A stretch of 55,697 bases of DNA, taken from the NCBI GenBank assembly GCA_028277885.1, contig JANQFK010000014.1, positions 1 to 55,697 on the forward strand, given 5' to 3'. The notes beneath the pieces were generated by a model. That model saw only the letters and a program-made list of their open reading frames with translations, had not been told where the DNA came from and searched no databases. The stretch's first letter is position 1. Each line of letters begins with the position of its first letter. The DNA comes from Myxococcota bacterium. Lineage in GTDB: Bacteria > Myxococcota_A > UBA9160 > UBA6930. A program made the position numbers and the translations under genes. Shown in pieces: positions 39,625 to 48,492 of the stretch.

Positions 39625-40845
39625 TCAGGGGCCCTCCAGGACGGCGTCGGCGGCCTCGGTGGAGCCCCGGTGGCGCTCCAGGCGCCGGCCCAGCTGCCGC
39701 GCGCCCTCGGCCAGGAACTCGTTGGCCAGCACGGCGTCGAGGTGGGCGGCCAGCCGCATGGCGGACAGGTGCGTCCGCGGCAGGGGCGGCGGGCCGAGCC
39801 CCAGCGCGCGCACCCGCTCGGCCCAGTAGTGCTGGTCGAGCAGGTGGGGAACGATCACCTGGGGGACGCCCGCCCGGGCGGCCAGGGTGGTGGTGCCGGC
39901 CCCGCCGTGGTGCACCACCGTGGCGACCCGCGGGAACAGGGCGGCGTGGTCGACCCGGCCGACCTGCATCACCCCCTCGGGCAGAGCCTCGGCGCCCAGA
40001 CCCGCCCAGCCCTCGGAGATCAGCGCCCGGCAACGCACGCGCGCCAGGGCGGCGAGGACGCGCCGGGTGGTCTCGGCGGGCTCGGGGTCCGCCATGCTGC
40101 CGAAGCCGAGGAAGACGGGCGCGGGCCCGCTCTCGAGGAAGCTCTCGAGCTTCGGTGGGATGGGCTCGCCCACCGAGCGGTGCAGGCAGGGCACCTGCAC
40201 CACGTCGACGTCGGTCCGGGGGATGGGGGCCAGCTCGGCGTCGGCGGCCAGGATGGGCCGCGCGCCCAGCAGGTGGCCCAGCACGTCGCGCACCGGCCCG
40301 AGGCCGAGGGCGGCGCGCTCCCGGGCCAGCAGCCGGCCCATGCCCCGGTCGTGGACGAAGCGCGTCGCCCGCCACAGCCAGCGGTTCCAGCGCGGCGAGT
40401 TCGCCCGCCAGGGGATCAGGAAGGGCGGGTGGTCCTCCGAGGGCATCAGCAGGGGGCAGTAGGCGACGTAGCGGTACGGAACGCCGTGCAGCTCGGCCGC
40501 GCTGGCGGCCCCGGCCTGGACGCCCGCCGCCACCACGAGGTCCGCGTCGCGGGTCGCCTCGGGGAGCGCCTCGAACTGCCCCCGCAGGCAGTCGTCGAGC
40601 CAGCGGCCGATGGCCCCGAGCACGCGCAGGTGCCCCCGGGTGAGGGCCGCCGCGTCGCCCTGGACCCGCTCGCGCATGGAGCGGCCCACCGGGCGGAACG
40701 CGAAGCCCCGGGCCTCGGCGTCGGGTCGGAAGTCCGGGGACGCGCAGATCACGATCTCGTGACCGCGCGCCGCCAGCTGCTCTCCCAGGCCGAGCATGGG
40801 GTGGACGTCGCCGCGGGTTCCCTCGGCGGCGAGGGCGATGCGCAT
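39625..40845 (-). CDS. UGT-like (GT1 family) glycosyltransferase
   Basis: A GT-B-fold glycosyltransferase of 406 residues. It begins MRIALAAEGTRGDVHPMLGL, like macrolide, sterol and lipid glucosyltransferases. The C-terminal donor-binding block is VVHHGGAGTTTLAARAGVPQ followed by PHLLDQHYWAERVRALG. The acceptor is probably a hydrophobic molecule (sterol, polyketide or lipid), judged from the MGT/sterol subfamily style. ATG at 40845 has GGAGG upstream; the longer frame adds no similarity. It diverges from the dienelactone hydrolase lipoprotein across 100 bases. Confidence 0.88.
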   Translation of the reverse strand: MRIALAAEGTRGDVHPMLGLGEQLAARGHEIVICASPDFRPDAEARGFAFRPVGRSMRERVQGDAAALTRGHLRVLGAIGRWLDDCLRGQFEALPEATRDADLVVAAGVQAGAASAAELHGVPYRYVAYCPLLMPSEDHPPFLIPWRANSPRWNRWLWRATRFVHDRGMGRLLARERAALGLGPVRDVLGHLLGARPILAADAELAPIPRTDVDVVQVPCLHRSVGEPIPPKLESFLESGPAPVFLGFGSMADPEPAETTRRVLAALARVRCRALISEGWAGLGAEALPEGVMQVGRVDHAALFPRVATVVHHGGAGTTTLAARAGVPQVIVPHLLDQHYWAERVRALGLGPPPLPRTHLSAMRLAAHLDAVLANEFLAEGARQLGRRLERHRGSTEAADAVLEGP

Positions 40846-40945
40846 GGGGGGCACCTCCGGCTCCAGGGCCAGAGAGCCCTTCGATCGGGCGCGCCGCGGC
40901 CTTGAGGCCGATAGACTCGCGCTCCACCCCTGGCGGAGGCGGCTC

Positions 40946-41797
40946 ATGAGGTTCGGACGCTGGCTCGGACGCCTGGCCCTGGCGCTGCTCCTCGCGGCCT
41001 GCGGCGAGGCCGGCGATCCCCTCGACCGCATGGCGGCCGAGCACGAGGGCGACCGGGGGGATGCGACGGGAGCGGCGCGCCTCGCCGCCGACGCCTCCGG
41101 GGTGGAGACCGAGGAGGTCGAGTACGGGCGGATCGAGGGAACCGCGCTGCGCGGCTACCTGGCCCGGCCGGAGGGCGGCGCGCGCGGCGCGCCCGGCATC
41201 CTCGTGATCCACGAGTGGTGGGGCGTGAACGACAACATCCGCGCCATGACGCGGCAGCTCGCCGCCGAAGGCCTGGTCGCGCTGGCGGTCGACCTCTACG
41301 AGGGCCGCAGCACGGACTCCGCCGTGGAGGCGCGCCTGCTGGCAGGCGGCGCCATGGAGCGCGAGGAACGCGTCGAGGAGAACCTGCGTCTCGCCCACGC
41401 CTACCTGAGCGCCCGCCGCCGCGCGCCGCGGGTCGGCGTGATCGGCTGGTGCTTCGGCGGCGGCTGGTCGCTGCGCACCGCGCTGCTGATGCCCGAGGGC
41501 ATCGACGCGGCCGTGATGTACTACGGCCGTCCCGAGCTCGACCCCCAGCGCCTCGGCCCGCTGCGGGCGCCGCTGCTCGGCGTCTTCGCCGGCCGCGACC
41601 GCGCCATTCCGATCCAGCAGGTGCGCGGCTTCGAGCGGGTCCTCGAGGACCTCGGCAAGGAGGCCACGATCCGGGTCTACGCCGAGGCGGACCACGCCTT
41701 CGCGAACCCGTCCGGGAACCGCTACGAGGAGGCGGCGGCGCAGGACGCCTGGGCGGCGACCGTCGCGTTCCTGGGCGAGCACCTGCTGGCCGAGTGA
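40946..41797 (+). CDS. Dienelactone-hydrolase-family lipoprotein
   Basis: Alpha/beta hydrolase with a Cys nucleophile: GWCFGGGWSLR carries the Cys, GRDRAIP the Asp and ADHAFAN the His, giving the DLH triad. It begins with a lipoprotein signal ending in LLAAC (Cys19), so it probably acts in the periplasm, unlike cytosolic chlorocatechol-pathway enzymes. The IHEWWGVNDNIRAM segment is family-typical. It has 283 residues; the ATG follows GGCGGAGGCGGCTC. The substrate is unknown. Confidence 0.88.
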   Translation: MRFGRWLGRLALALLLAACGEAGDPLDRMAAEHEGDRGDATGAARLAADASGVETEEVEYGRIEGTALRGYLARPEGGARGAPGILVIHEWWGVNDNIRAMTRQLAAEGLVALAVDLYEGRSTDSAVEARLLAGGAMEREERVEENLRLAHAYLSARRRAPRVGVIGWCFGGGWSLRTALLMPEGIDAAVMYYGRPELDPQRLGPLRAPLLGVFAGRDRAIPIQQVRGFERVLEDLGKEATIRVYAEADHAFANPSGNRYEEAAAQDAWAATVAFLGEHLLAE

Positions 41798-41807
41798 CCC
41801 GGCCGCC

Positions 41808-42401
41808 TCAGGGCGTCTCGGCTCGCGGCGTCCGCCAGCGGCTGGCGAGCAGCCCGCCCAGGATCGCCGCGTGGACCAGCGGCGACAGCAGGTCCGCCTT
41901 CACCAGCCACAGGTAGTGCAGGACCGCCGCGATGGCGGCGACGTAGGCGAGGCGGTGGAGACGGGTCCAGCGGCGGCCGAGGCGTCGCTGCCAGCCGCGC
42001 GTGGAGGTGACGGCCAGGGGCAGCAGGCACAGGAAGGCGGCGAAGCCGACGGTGACGTAGGGCCGCTCGAGCACGTCCTCCGCGATGCTGCGCCAGTCGA
42101 AGAAGTGGTCGAGCCCCACGAAGGTGGCGAGGTGGAGGGTCGCGTAGCCGAAGGCGAGCAGGCCCAGCGGCTTGCGGCAGGGCGCCAGCGCGGTCCAGCC
42201 GAGGTGGCGGCGCAGGGGGGTCACCGCCAGGCTCGCGAGCAGCCAGCGCAGCGCCCACTCCCCGCTCACGTGGGTGACGGTCTCGATCGGGTTCGCGCCC
42301 AGGCGATCGGTGAGCGCTCCCACCACGAGCGCCAACGCGGGCACCACGCCCACGGCCACCACGAGCCGGGGCAGCGCGCCGCGCAGCCGCTTCGTGTCCA
42401 A
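41808..42401 (-). CDS. msrQ: MsrQ, heme-binding membrane subunit of periplasmic methionine sulfoxide reductase
   Basis: A ferric-reductase-like b-type heme membrane protein of 197 residues with about six helices. It passes electrons from the respiratory chain to MsrP. Conserved His are seen in HVSGEWALR, YATLHLATFVG, RLHRLAYVAAI and VLHYLWLVK. It follows msrP by 22 bases on the same strand. Pairing with MsrP settles the identity. Confidence 0.92.
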   Translation of the reverse strand: MDTKRLRGALPRLVVAVGVVPALALVVGALTDRLGANPIETVTHVSGEWALRWLLASLAVTPLRRHLGWTALAPCRKPLGLLAFGYATLHLATFVGLDHFFDWRSIAEDVLERPYVTVGFAAFLCLLPLAVTSTRGWQRRLGRRWTRLHRLAYVAAIAAVLHYLWLVKADLLSPLVHAAILGGLLASRWRTPRAETP

Positions 42402-42423
42402 CCGGATGCTCTCCTGCAGGCCC

Positions 42424-43392
42424 TCAGTAATGCTTGCGAAGATCCATCCCGGCGTACAGGGGGGCCACGCTCTCCGCGTAGCCGTTGAAGGGCAGGGTGG
42501 GGCGCTTGCGGAACTCGCCGATGCGGCGCTCGCGCTTCTGGCTCCAGCGCGGGTGGTCCACCTCGGGGTTCACGTTGGCGAAGAAGCCGTACTCGCTCGG
42601 GGCCTCGTAGCTCCACGAGGTGTAGGGCTGCTCCGCCGTGAAGCGGATGCGCACGATCGACTTGATGCTCTTGAAGCCGTACTTCCAGGGCACGACCAGG
42701 CGCAGGGGGGCGCCGTTCTGGTTGGGCAGGTCCTCGCCGTACATGCCCGTAGCGAGCAGGCTGAGCGGGTGCATGGCCTCGTCGAGACGCAGGCCCTCGC
42801 GGTAGGGCCAGTCGAGGACGCTGCGGCGCTGACCGGGCATCTGCTCGGGGTCGAGCAGGGTGTCGAAGGCGACGTACTTCGCCTTGGAGGTGGGCTCGAA
42901 GCGCTTCAGGACCTCGCCCAGCGGGATCCCGAGCCACGGGATCACCATCGACCAGGCCTCCACGCAGCGCAGGCGGTAGATGCGCTCCTCGCGGGCATGG
43001 GGCTTCAGCAGGTCCTCGAGGGCGACGCGGCCGGGACGCGCCACCTCGCCCTCCACGGCCACCGACCAGGGCCGGGTGCGCAGCGTGCCCGCGTTGCGGG
43101 CGGGGTCCTCCTTGCCGGTCCCGAACTCGTAGAAGTTGTTGTAGCGGGTCGCGTCCTCGCGGGAGGTGGGGGTCTCGTCGGTGTCCCACGGGCCGAGATC
43201 GGCACGCCGCGCCGGGGCGCCCTCGGCGCCCGCGGCCTCGGACTCCGAGGAGCCGCAGGCCCCGAGCACGAGGCCCCCGGCGAGCGCGCCGGTCGCGCCC
43301 AGGAACTCCCGGCGGCGCAGGTAGAGCTCGGGGTCGGTCACCTCGCGCTCGGCGACCTCCCAGCCGTGTCGAATGCGGATCCGGTGGGTCAT
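42424..43392 (-). CDS. msrP: MsrP, molybdopterin-dependent periplasmic methionine sulfoxide reductase
   Basis: Reduces methionine sulfoxide in periplasmic proteins. The 322-residue protein has a Tat-type leader ([16 protein letters not shown]). The Moco-binding Cys is in [20 protein letters not shown], and [20 protein letters not shown] follows. The ATG at 43392 has a normal N-terminus; the frame extends 15 codons upstream. It forms an operon with msrQ, so the cell repairs oxidised periplasmic proteins. No two-component regulator is adjacent. Confidence 0.94.
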   Translation of the reverse strand: MTHRIRIRHGWEVAEREVTDPELYLRRREFLGATGALAGGLVLGACGSSESEAAGAEGAPARRADLGPWDTDETPTSREDATRYNNFYEFGTGKEDPARNAGTLRTRPWSVAVEGEVARPGRVALEDLLKPHAREERIYRLRCVEAWSMVIPWLGIPLGEVLKRFEPTSKAKYVAFDTLLDPEQMPGQRRSVLDWPYREGLRLDEAMHPLSLLATGMYGEDLPNQNGAPLRLVVPWKYGFKSIKSIVRIRFTAEQPYTSWSYEAPSEYGFFANVNPEVDHPRWSQKRERRIGEFRKRPTLPFNGYAESVAPLYAGMDLRKHY

Positions 43393-43615
43393 GGGGCTGC
43401 CTGGGCGCCTCCTCGTGGGTCTCCCGGTCGGCCGCAAGCGGGCCCGGCCGGCTCTCGGGCGGCTTGGATGCCGCGCACCCCCGGGGCGTTTCCGGCCCCG
43501 GGCGGATTCCGGGCGCGCGGAGCCTACCCGAGGGCATCGGGAAAGCTCGGGCGGGGCCCGATCCCGGGCGACGCCCGGGCCACCGGACGCTACGTTGCCG
43601 CCGGGAGGACCCTCG

Positions 43616-44032
43616 ATGACCGGCGATCTCGCGCTCTACCTGATCCCCCTCGGCGTCGGCGTCGCCGGGTTCCTGCTGGGGAGGCTCACGGCGAGCCATG
43701 CGGCCCGGGCGCGGGAGCTCGAGACCCAGCTCGAGAGCGCGCGCAAGGAGGGGGAGCGGGCGCGCTCGGAGCTGGAGGCGGTGCTCGCCTCCCAGGAGCA
43801 GTACCGCGGCGAGGTCGCCGACCACTTCGTCGGCACCGCGGACCGGCTGCGCGACCTGGCACTCCAGTACCGCGCCGTCTACGACCACCTCGCCCTCGGC
43901 GCCCGCGATCTCTGCCCGGAGCGCTTCGAGGCGATCGAGAGCCCCATGGAGACGGACCTGCTGACCTCGGTGTCGTCCTCCTCCCACGAGGAGGAGGAGG
44001 AGGAGCCGCCGCGACAGGACGAGGTCGCCTAG
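43616..44032 (+). CDS. YhcB/ZapG-like (DUF1043) inner-membrane protein
   Basis: A 138-residue protein with an N-terminal membrane helix ([20 protein letters not shown]) and a coiled-coil stretch ([20 protein letters not shown]). The family hallmark [20 protein letters not shown] then [20 protein letters not shown] follows. YhcB links cell division and envelope growth in Gammaproteobacteria. The acidic Glu-rich tail is not conserved. The ATG at 43616 has GGGAGG upstream. A hairpin terminator follows. Confidence 0.82.
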   Translation: MTGDLALYLIPLGVGVAGFLLGRLTASHAARARELETQLESARKEGERARSELEAVLASQEQYRGEVADHFVGTADRLRDLALQYRAVYDHLALGARDLCPERFEAIESPMETDLLTSVSSSSHEEEEEEPPRQDEVA

Positions 44033-44052
44033 CTGCGATTCCGCTTCGCGGC

Positions 44053-44079
44053 GGAGGCCGACATCCTGGGTCGGCCTCC
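44053..44079. terminator. Bidirectional hairpin between YhcB-like and MBL-fold genes
   Basis: GGAGGCCGAC (44053-44062) and GTCGGCCTCC (44070-44079) form a perfect 10-bp stem with loop ATCCTGG in the 57-base convergent gap. There is no U-run. The stem shares its sequence with the hairpin at 35581. Confidence 0.65.
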
Positions 44080-44089
44080 TGGCCGGCTG

Positions 44090-45052
44090 TCAGTCCCAGC
44101 TCCGCCAGAAGTCCGCCCACAGCTCCATGCGCGCGTTCACGCGGAAGACGCGGGGGAACGCGCCCGAGGCCTCCCGCCGGCCCTCGCGGATCTCGACGAG
44201 CGCACGGCGCAGGTCCAGCAGGTCGTCGTAGGCGAGGCGCGGCGCACCGGGCGGCTCCACGCGGTGAGCGGTCAGCAGGGCCACCGTCTCGGGAAGCTTC
44301 TGCACCAGCCCCTCCGCGGTTCGCAGGTAGTCGCCCAGGCTCGAGCCGGGCACCATGGCGACGAGCGGCCCGGGGTAGATGAAGTCGCCGCTGAAGAGCT
44401 GGCCCCGCTCGCCGTCGAGCAGCGCGATCGACTCGGGGGTGTGGCCGGGCGCGTGGAGCACCTCGAGGGAGCGCCCGCCGAGCTCGAGGGGCGCACCGGG
44501 AGCGAGCCACTCGCTGACCCGGAGGTCCGTCACCGGGACGTCCTCCACGAACCCGAGGTGCTCCCAGCGGGTCGGTCGCAGGACGTCGCCTCGGGCGCGC
44601 GCTCGCAGGTGGGGCAGGTCGATCACCGCGACGGAGCCGAAGCGGGCGTGGTTCCCCACGTGGTCGTAGTGGAGGTGCGAGGGGACGGCGGTGACCGGCA
44701 GGGAGGTGAGCGCCTCCACCACGGGACGGATGTCCCGCAGCCCCGGCCCCGAGTCGAACAGCACGGCGCGGGCCTCGCCCAGGATCAGGTAGCTGAAGAC
44801 CTGCTGGAGGTAGCGCGGCTCGCCGATCGCCCAGGTGGCGTCGTCGATGCGCTCCACGGTGTAGTAGTCGTCGAACCAGCGCACCGCCGGGCCCTCGTCC
44901 GAGGGCGCGAGCAGCGCGGGCGGCGGCGTGAGTCCCGCGTAGAGCTGGAGGAACACGTGGCGCCGGAACGGGAAGGCCAGGATGGCGGCCCCGAGCAGGC
45001 CGAGGCCGAGCGCGATCGCGAGGCGGCGCATCGCCGGCCAGTCTAGTCGCAT
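44090..45052 (-). CDS. Metallo-beta-lactamase-fold hydrolase, membrane-anchored
   Basis: A 320-residue MBL-fold protein with an N-terminal hydrophobic anchor (LAIALGLGLLGAAILAFPF). The zinc ligands are in SHLHYDHVGNH (HxHxDH), HAPGHTPES and FSGDFIYPGP. Known relatives are glyoxalase II-like, lactonase-like or phosphodiesterase-like, so the substrate is open. It lies one base after the upstream toroid-like gene and is the last gene of a three-gene operon. ATG at 45052 is used; an in-frame ATG seven codons in (45031) is also possible. Confidence 0.83.
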   Translation of the reverse strand: MRLDWPAMRRLAIALGLGLLGAAILAFPFRRHVFLQLYAGLTPPPALLAPSDEGPAVRWFDDYYTVERIDDATWAIGEPRYLQQVFSYLILGEARAVLFDSGPGLRDIRPVVEALTSLPVTAVPSHLHYDHVGNHARFGSVAVIDLPHLRARARGDVLRPTRWEHLGFVEDVPVTDLRVSEWLAPGAPLELGGRSLEVLHAPGHTPESIALLDGERGQLFSGDFIYPGPLVAMVPGSSLGDYLRTAEGLVQKLPETVALLTAHRVEPPGAPRLAYDDLLDLRRALVEIREGRREASGAFPRVFRVNARMELWADFWRSWD

Positions 45053-45053
45053 T

Positions 45054-46610
45054 CTAGTCGGGGTAGGCGGAGGCGGGCAGCCGGCGGGCCAGCACCTCGC
45101 CGTGGCGGCGCGTGACGGCGGGCGCGCCGTCGAGGCCCGCCTGGCGCAGCAGCCAGTAGGCGTGGAGGTAGTCGATGGCGGCCCGGTGGATGCGGGTCGG
45201 AGGGCCGGTGACCCGCATGGCGCGGTCGGGCTCGCTCTTCCAGACGTAGTTGTCCGGGCGGTACTCGTCCATCCAGTAGGGCCCGCCCTCCCGGATCCCG
45301 ACGCCCTGCCAGATGAAGCGGTCCAGCGGGAAGCGGCGCAGCTGCTCGACGCCCTGGTCGAGGAGCGTGGCCACCTGCCGGCGCACCCGCGCGCGCTCGG
45401 CCCGGTCCGGCACGATGGCGCGCAGCCGGTCGGGGTCGGCGACGGTCGCGGCCCACATGAAGTTCGCGAGGCTGTTGCGCAGCTCGGGCAGCCGCCGCGC
45501 GCTCCAGTAGAGGCTGCGCCCGAGCTGGTGCACGAGCTCCGGGTCGGGCTCGCGCCCCTCGCGCGCGGCGGCGTCGAGCTCGAGAGCCAGCGCGCTGAAG
45601 CTCGCCGCCACGACGTGCTGGCGGTCGTTCGCGCCGATGAGCGGGTTGGCTCCCACGCGCTGGGGCCGCACCAGGTGGAGCCAGGGCGACTCGTAGAAGG
45701 GGTGGCTCGCGCGCAGGCGCTGGTACTCGGCGCCGAGCCGCGCGCGGGCGTCGGGGTCCTCGGGCGGCAGCCGCCGCGCCGTCGCGGCGAACAGCCAGGC
45801 CACCTGGGCGTGGAACGGGATGCCCTGGCCGAGGAAGGACGGGCGCAGGTTGCCGTAGCGGGTGATGCGGCCTTGGTCGGCGCCGCGGATCCGCCAGCCG
45901 CCGTCCACGAGGTGGGTCGCCAGGGCGGCGAAGTCCCGGCGCGCGCGGCGCTGGGCGCTCTCCGGCAGGTCCGCGTAGGCGTGCACCGCGAGAGCCGCGT
46001 AGCCCACGGCGAGCTGGTTGTAGGTCCCCTTGGCGGGAACGCCCCGCCAGTGGAAGCGCGTTCCGTCCGGGGCGGTCCAGGGCCGGTCCACCTTGCCCAC
46101 GGGCGCCTCGGCGGCCAGCACGCAGCGGGCGACCAGGCCCGGCACCCCCGTCACCTCCTGGTAGCGCGAGAGGCCCTCGAGGAGCCCGGCGATCCGCTCC
46201 AGGGTCTCGGGGTCCCGGGTGGCGGCGTAGCGGTGGGAGAGGGCGGCCAGGAAGGCGCCGTTCCAGGTGGAGACGTCGGCCCCGGGCTCGAAGCGCACCG
46301 GCTCGCCCGGGGTGGCGGGGAGGGTCGCGGTGGGCTGGATCTGGCCCCAGGGCGAGGCGTGGTAGCGCCACAGGACCCACTCGAAGTGCAGCGCCTTGGC
46401 CTCCAGGGGCACCCGACGGTGATCGCCGCCCCAGGCCGTCAGCAGCGCGTCCTGGTAGGCGCGCAGGCCCGGCGCGGAGAGATCCTCGGGCGGGGGCGGC
46501 ACCGGGGCTGCGGCGGCCGCGGCCGGGCCGGGGCTCGCCGCGAGGGCGGGCCCGGCCACCACGCCGGCGGCGACCAGCCACGCCGCGAGAAACCTCGAGT
46601 GACGCTTCAA
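45054..46610 (-). CDS. Secreted protein, probably an alpha-helical toroid; family not recognised
   Basis: A 518-residue exported protein. The signal peptide runs LAAWLVAAGVVAGPALA. The mature part is helical and rich in Trp and Tyr: EWVLWRYHASPWGQI, NGAFLAALSHRYAATRDPET, GWRIRGADQGRITRYGNLRP and EGGPYWMDEYRPDNYVWKSE. The spacing and content resemble (alpha/alpha)6-toroid carbohydrate-active enzymes, but I do not recognise a family and give no function. The start is TTG at 46610, overlapping the upstream stop as TTGA, which fits coupling to the metallophosphoesterase. Confidence 0.68.
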   Translation of the reverse strand: MKRHSRFLAAWLVAAGVVAGPALAASPGPAAAAAAPVPPPPEDLSAPGLRAYQDALLTAWGGDHRRVPLEAKALHFEWVLWRYHASPWGQIQPTATLPATPGEPVRFEPGADVSTWNGAFLAALSHRYAATRDPETLERIAGLLEGLSRYQEVTGVPGLVARCVLAAEAPVGKVDRPWTAPDGTRFHWRGVPAKGTYNQLAVGYAALAVHAYADLPESAQRRARRDFAALATHLVDGGWRIRGADQGRITRYGNLRPSFLGQGIPFHAQVAWLFAATARRLPPEDPDARARLGAEYQRLRASHPFYESPWLHLVRPQRVGANPLIGANDRQHVVAASFSALALELDAAAREGREPDPELVHQLGRSLYWSARRLPELRNSLANFMWAATVADPDRLRAIVPDRAERARVRRQVATLLDQGVEQLRRFPLDRFIWQGVGIREGGPYWMDEYRPDNYVWKSEPDRAMRVTGPPTRIHRAAIDYLHAYWLLRQAGLDGAPAVTRRHGEVLARRLPASAYPD

Positions 46611-47716
46611 GGAAAAGCCGGCATGTGCAGCCGCCCCAGGGGATCCACGGACACGGCGGCGAGCCGCTCGGGCCGCGCCAGCCAGGGCACGCTGCCGGTG
46701 GCGTACAGCTCGACCCGCAGCGCCTCGGAGTCGCCGGCGCCGACGAGGTCCACCCGGGCGAAGCCCGGCCGCGCCGCGCCGAAGTGCATGCGCGGGTTCG
46801 AGCTGGAGAGCGCGCGCACCCGGGAGCCCGAGCCCGCCACCACCTGGAGGCCCGGCGCGCCCTCGGGCATCTCGATCAGCTGGAGGTTGTGCTCGTGACC
46901 CGCCAGCGCGAGCTGGACCGGGACGCCGGCCTCGCGGAGCGCGGCGCGCACCCGGTCCGTGAAGCCCCGGTTCACGCCGGGGCGGCCCGGAGCCACGTCG
47001 TGGGCCCAGGCCAGCGGATAGTGGGTCGCGAGGATCCGCCACGGTCCCCGGGAGCGTCGCAGCGCGTCGCGCAGCGAGGACGGGTCGGCGCCTCGCACCA
47101 GCGCGAAGGCGTCGAGCAGCACCAGGCTCACCCCGGCCGGGAACTCCACCACCTCCACCAGACCGTCCATCGCGTGCCAGTTGGGAACGAACGCGGGTAC
47201 CGCGCGCCGCTGGAGGGCCGGGCTCCAGGCGCTCTTGTAGTCGTGGTTGCCGAACACGACGTGGATCGGGATCGAGCGCGGGTCGGCGGCGCGCCGCGGA
47301 CAGGCTCCCGCCACCTCGGCGGAGCGCGGGCCCGAGAGCGAGACGAACCGGCAGTACGGACCCACCACGTTCTCGCGCACGCGGTGCACCAGCTCCCCGC
47401 TCTCCAGCCCCTTCCAGTAGAAGTTGTCGCCCAGCAGCAGGAGGGCGTCGGCGGGCAGGCGCTCGTCCTCGGCGGCGAGGCCGCGGCCCACGGCGCGCTG
47501 GCGGTGGAAGGCCCGCCCGAGCACCGGCAGCCGTCCGGTATCGCCCACGGCGAGCAGGGAGAAGCGCACCGCTCCGGCGTGCGACGGGCGCTCGCCGGGA
47601 GCCGCCGTGAGCGGCGACGTGCAGCCCCACAGGAGCACCAGGGCCGCGAGGAGCCCCGCCCGCGCCGCCCGCTGCGTGCCGCCTTCCGGCGGATTGCCGA
47701 CTCGCTGCCGGTGCAT
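46607..47716 (-). CDS. Calcineurin-like metallophosphoesterase lipoprotein
   Basis: A 369-residue exported phosphoesterase. The lipobox LLWGC places the lipidated Cys near residue 32. The five metallophosphatase motifs appear in order: LLAVGDTG, LLLGDNFYWKG, FGNHDYKS, ATHYPLAWAH and LAGHEHNLQL. This is the purple-acid-phosphatase-like (ACP5) style. ATG at 47716 is chosen for the AAGGGGA site and lipoprotein signal; an earlier ATG at 47770 in frame is an alternative. It heads an operon with the toroid-like and MBL-fold genes. The substrate is likely a phosphomonoester in the periplasm. Confidence 0.83.
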   Translation of the reverse strand: MHRQRVGNPPEGGTQRAARAGLLAALVLLWGCTSPLTAAPGERPSHAGAVRFSLLAVGDTGRLPVLGRAFHRQRAVGRGLAAEDERLPADALLLLGDNFYWKGLESGELVHRVRENVVGPYCRFVSLSGPRSAEVAGACPRRAADPRSIPIHVVFGNHDYKSAWSPALQRRAVPAFVPNWHAMDGLVEVVEFPAGVSLVLLDAFALVRGADPSSLRDALRRSRGPWRILATHYPLAWAHDVAPGRPGVNRGFTDRVRAALREAGVPVQLALAGHEHNLQLIEMPEGAPGLQVVAGSGSRVRALSSSNPRMHFGAARPGFARVDLVGAGDSEALRVELYATGSVPWLARPERLAAVSVDPLGRLHMPAFP

Positions 47717-47874
47717 GCGCGTTCCCCTTCGCCGCCAGGCCCGCGTGCCCGCTCGGGTTCGCAACTTCATATCACTCGTGCACCATCCCGGGACACTCAA
47801 TACTCCGGAGAGATCGGTCGATTCAGCGGTAGAATCAAGGGGTTGGGTCCCACTGCGAAAGCAGTCTCTCAACG

Positions 47875-47894
47875 ACCGGAGGTCTGCCGGAAGA
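47875..47894 (+). promoter_or_regulatory. Shared 20-base element CCGGA-N6-CCGGAAGA (copy 1)
   Basis: Two CCGGA direct repeats spaced 11 bases start to start lie 31 bases before the lipoprotein gene at 47926. Seventeen of 20 bases match a copy at 53451-53470. Each copy could also form a small CCGG/CCGG hairpin. Just upstream is ACTGC-GAAA-GCAGT (47852-47865), a stem with a GNRA loop, so a structured leader RNA is possible. The role is unknown. Confidence 0.4.
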
Positions 47895-47925
47895 AGATCC
47901 CTCGGGGGGGAAACGAGGTAACGCG

Positions 47926-48480
47926 ATGGGGTTCGGACTGAGGCGCGCGCGGGTCGCTCTCTGCGCCCTCGCGCTCGCGACCCTGCTCCCCGCCTGCGCG
48001 ACCGACCTCGGCACCGGCTCCCGGGTGATCAGCGAGCTCCAGGAGAGCTACCCGATCACCGTCGGCCGCCTCGTCGACGCCCACATGGACACCCGCCATC
48101 GCCTCCGGGTGTACCTCCAGATCTGCCAGGACGCCGGCCCCGAGGGCATGGTGTGCGCCGACGACGACCTGCGCGTGCTGGCCCTGGTCGAGGCCGACAA
48201 GAAGTCGCTCCTCGAGCGCCTCGCCCAGCGCTACCTCGCCGACGGGCGCGACAAGCCCGTCTACGTCTACGGGCCGCTGTGCGACGGCTTCGGCGAGATG
48301 ATCGTGGTGCCGCGCTGCCAGACCGCGGTGGCGCTGGGCATCTGGGATCCGCGGCTGCGCGACTACGTGCTCTACTCGACGCTGCACGGCTCGGGCAGCC
48401 TGATCGAGTCCGACGGCTTCAACACCTTCCTCGAGGTGACCGGCAAGGCGGCCGGGCTCGCCCGCAAGGCGGGCATGTAG
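47926..48480 (+). CDS. Lipoprotein of unknown function
   Basis: A 184-residue protein with a lipobox (LLPAC, Cys24). No family is recognised. The mature part has Cys residues in LQICQDAGPEGMVCADDD and in GPLCDGFGEM followed by VPRCQTAVAL, which may form disulfides. The ATG at 47926 has a weak GAGG site. The next gene begins 12 bases after the stop, so it is probably co-transcribed with the hydrolase lipoprotein. A shared 20-base element lies 31 bases upstream. Confidence 0.7.
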   Translation: MGFGLRRARVALCALALATLLPACATDLGTGSRVISELQESYPITVGRLVDAHMDTRHRLRVYLQICQDAGPEGMVCADDDLRVLALVEADKKSLLERLAQRYLADGRDKPVYVYGPLCDGFGEMIVVPRCQTAVALGIWDPRLRDYVLYSTLHGSGSLIESDGFNTFLEVTGKAAGLARKAGM

Positions 48481-48492
48481 GAGGGCCGGAGC

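Noticed and set aside
47820..47925. A cyclic-di-GMP riboswitch in the leader of the lipoprotein gene at 47926
   Set aside because: A GNRA-loop stem is present, but the conserved GEMM core sequences are not, so only a possible structured leader is reported.
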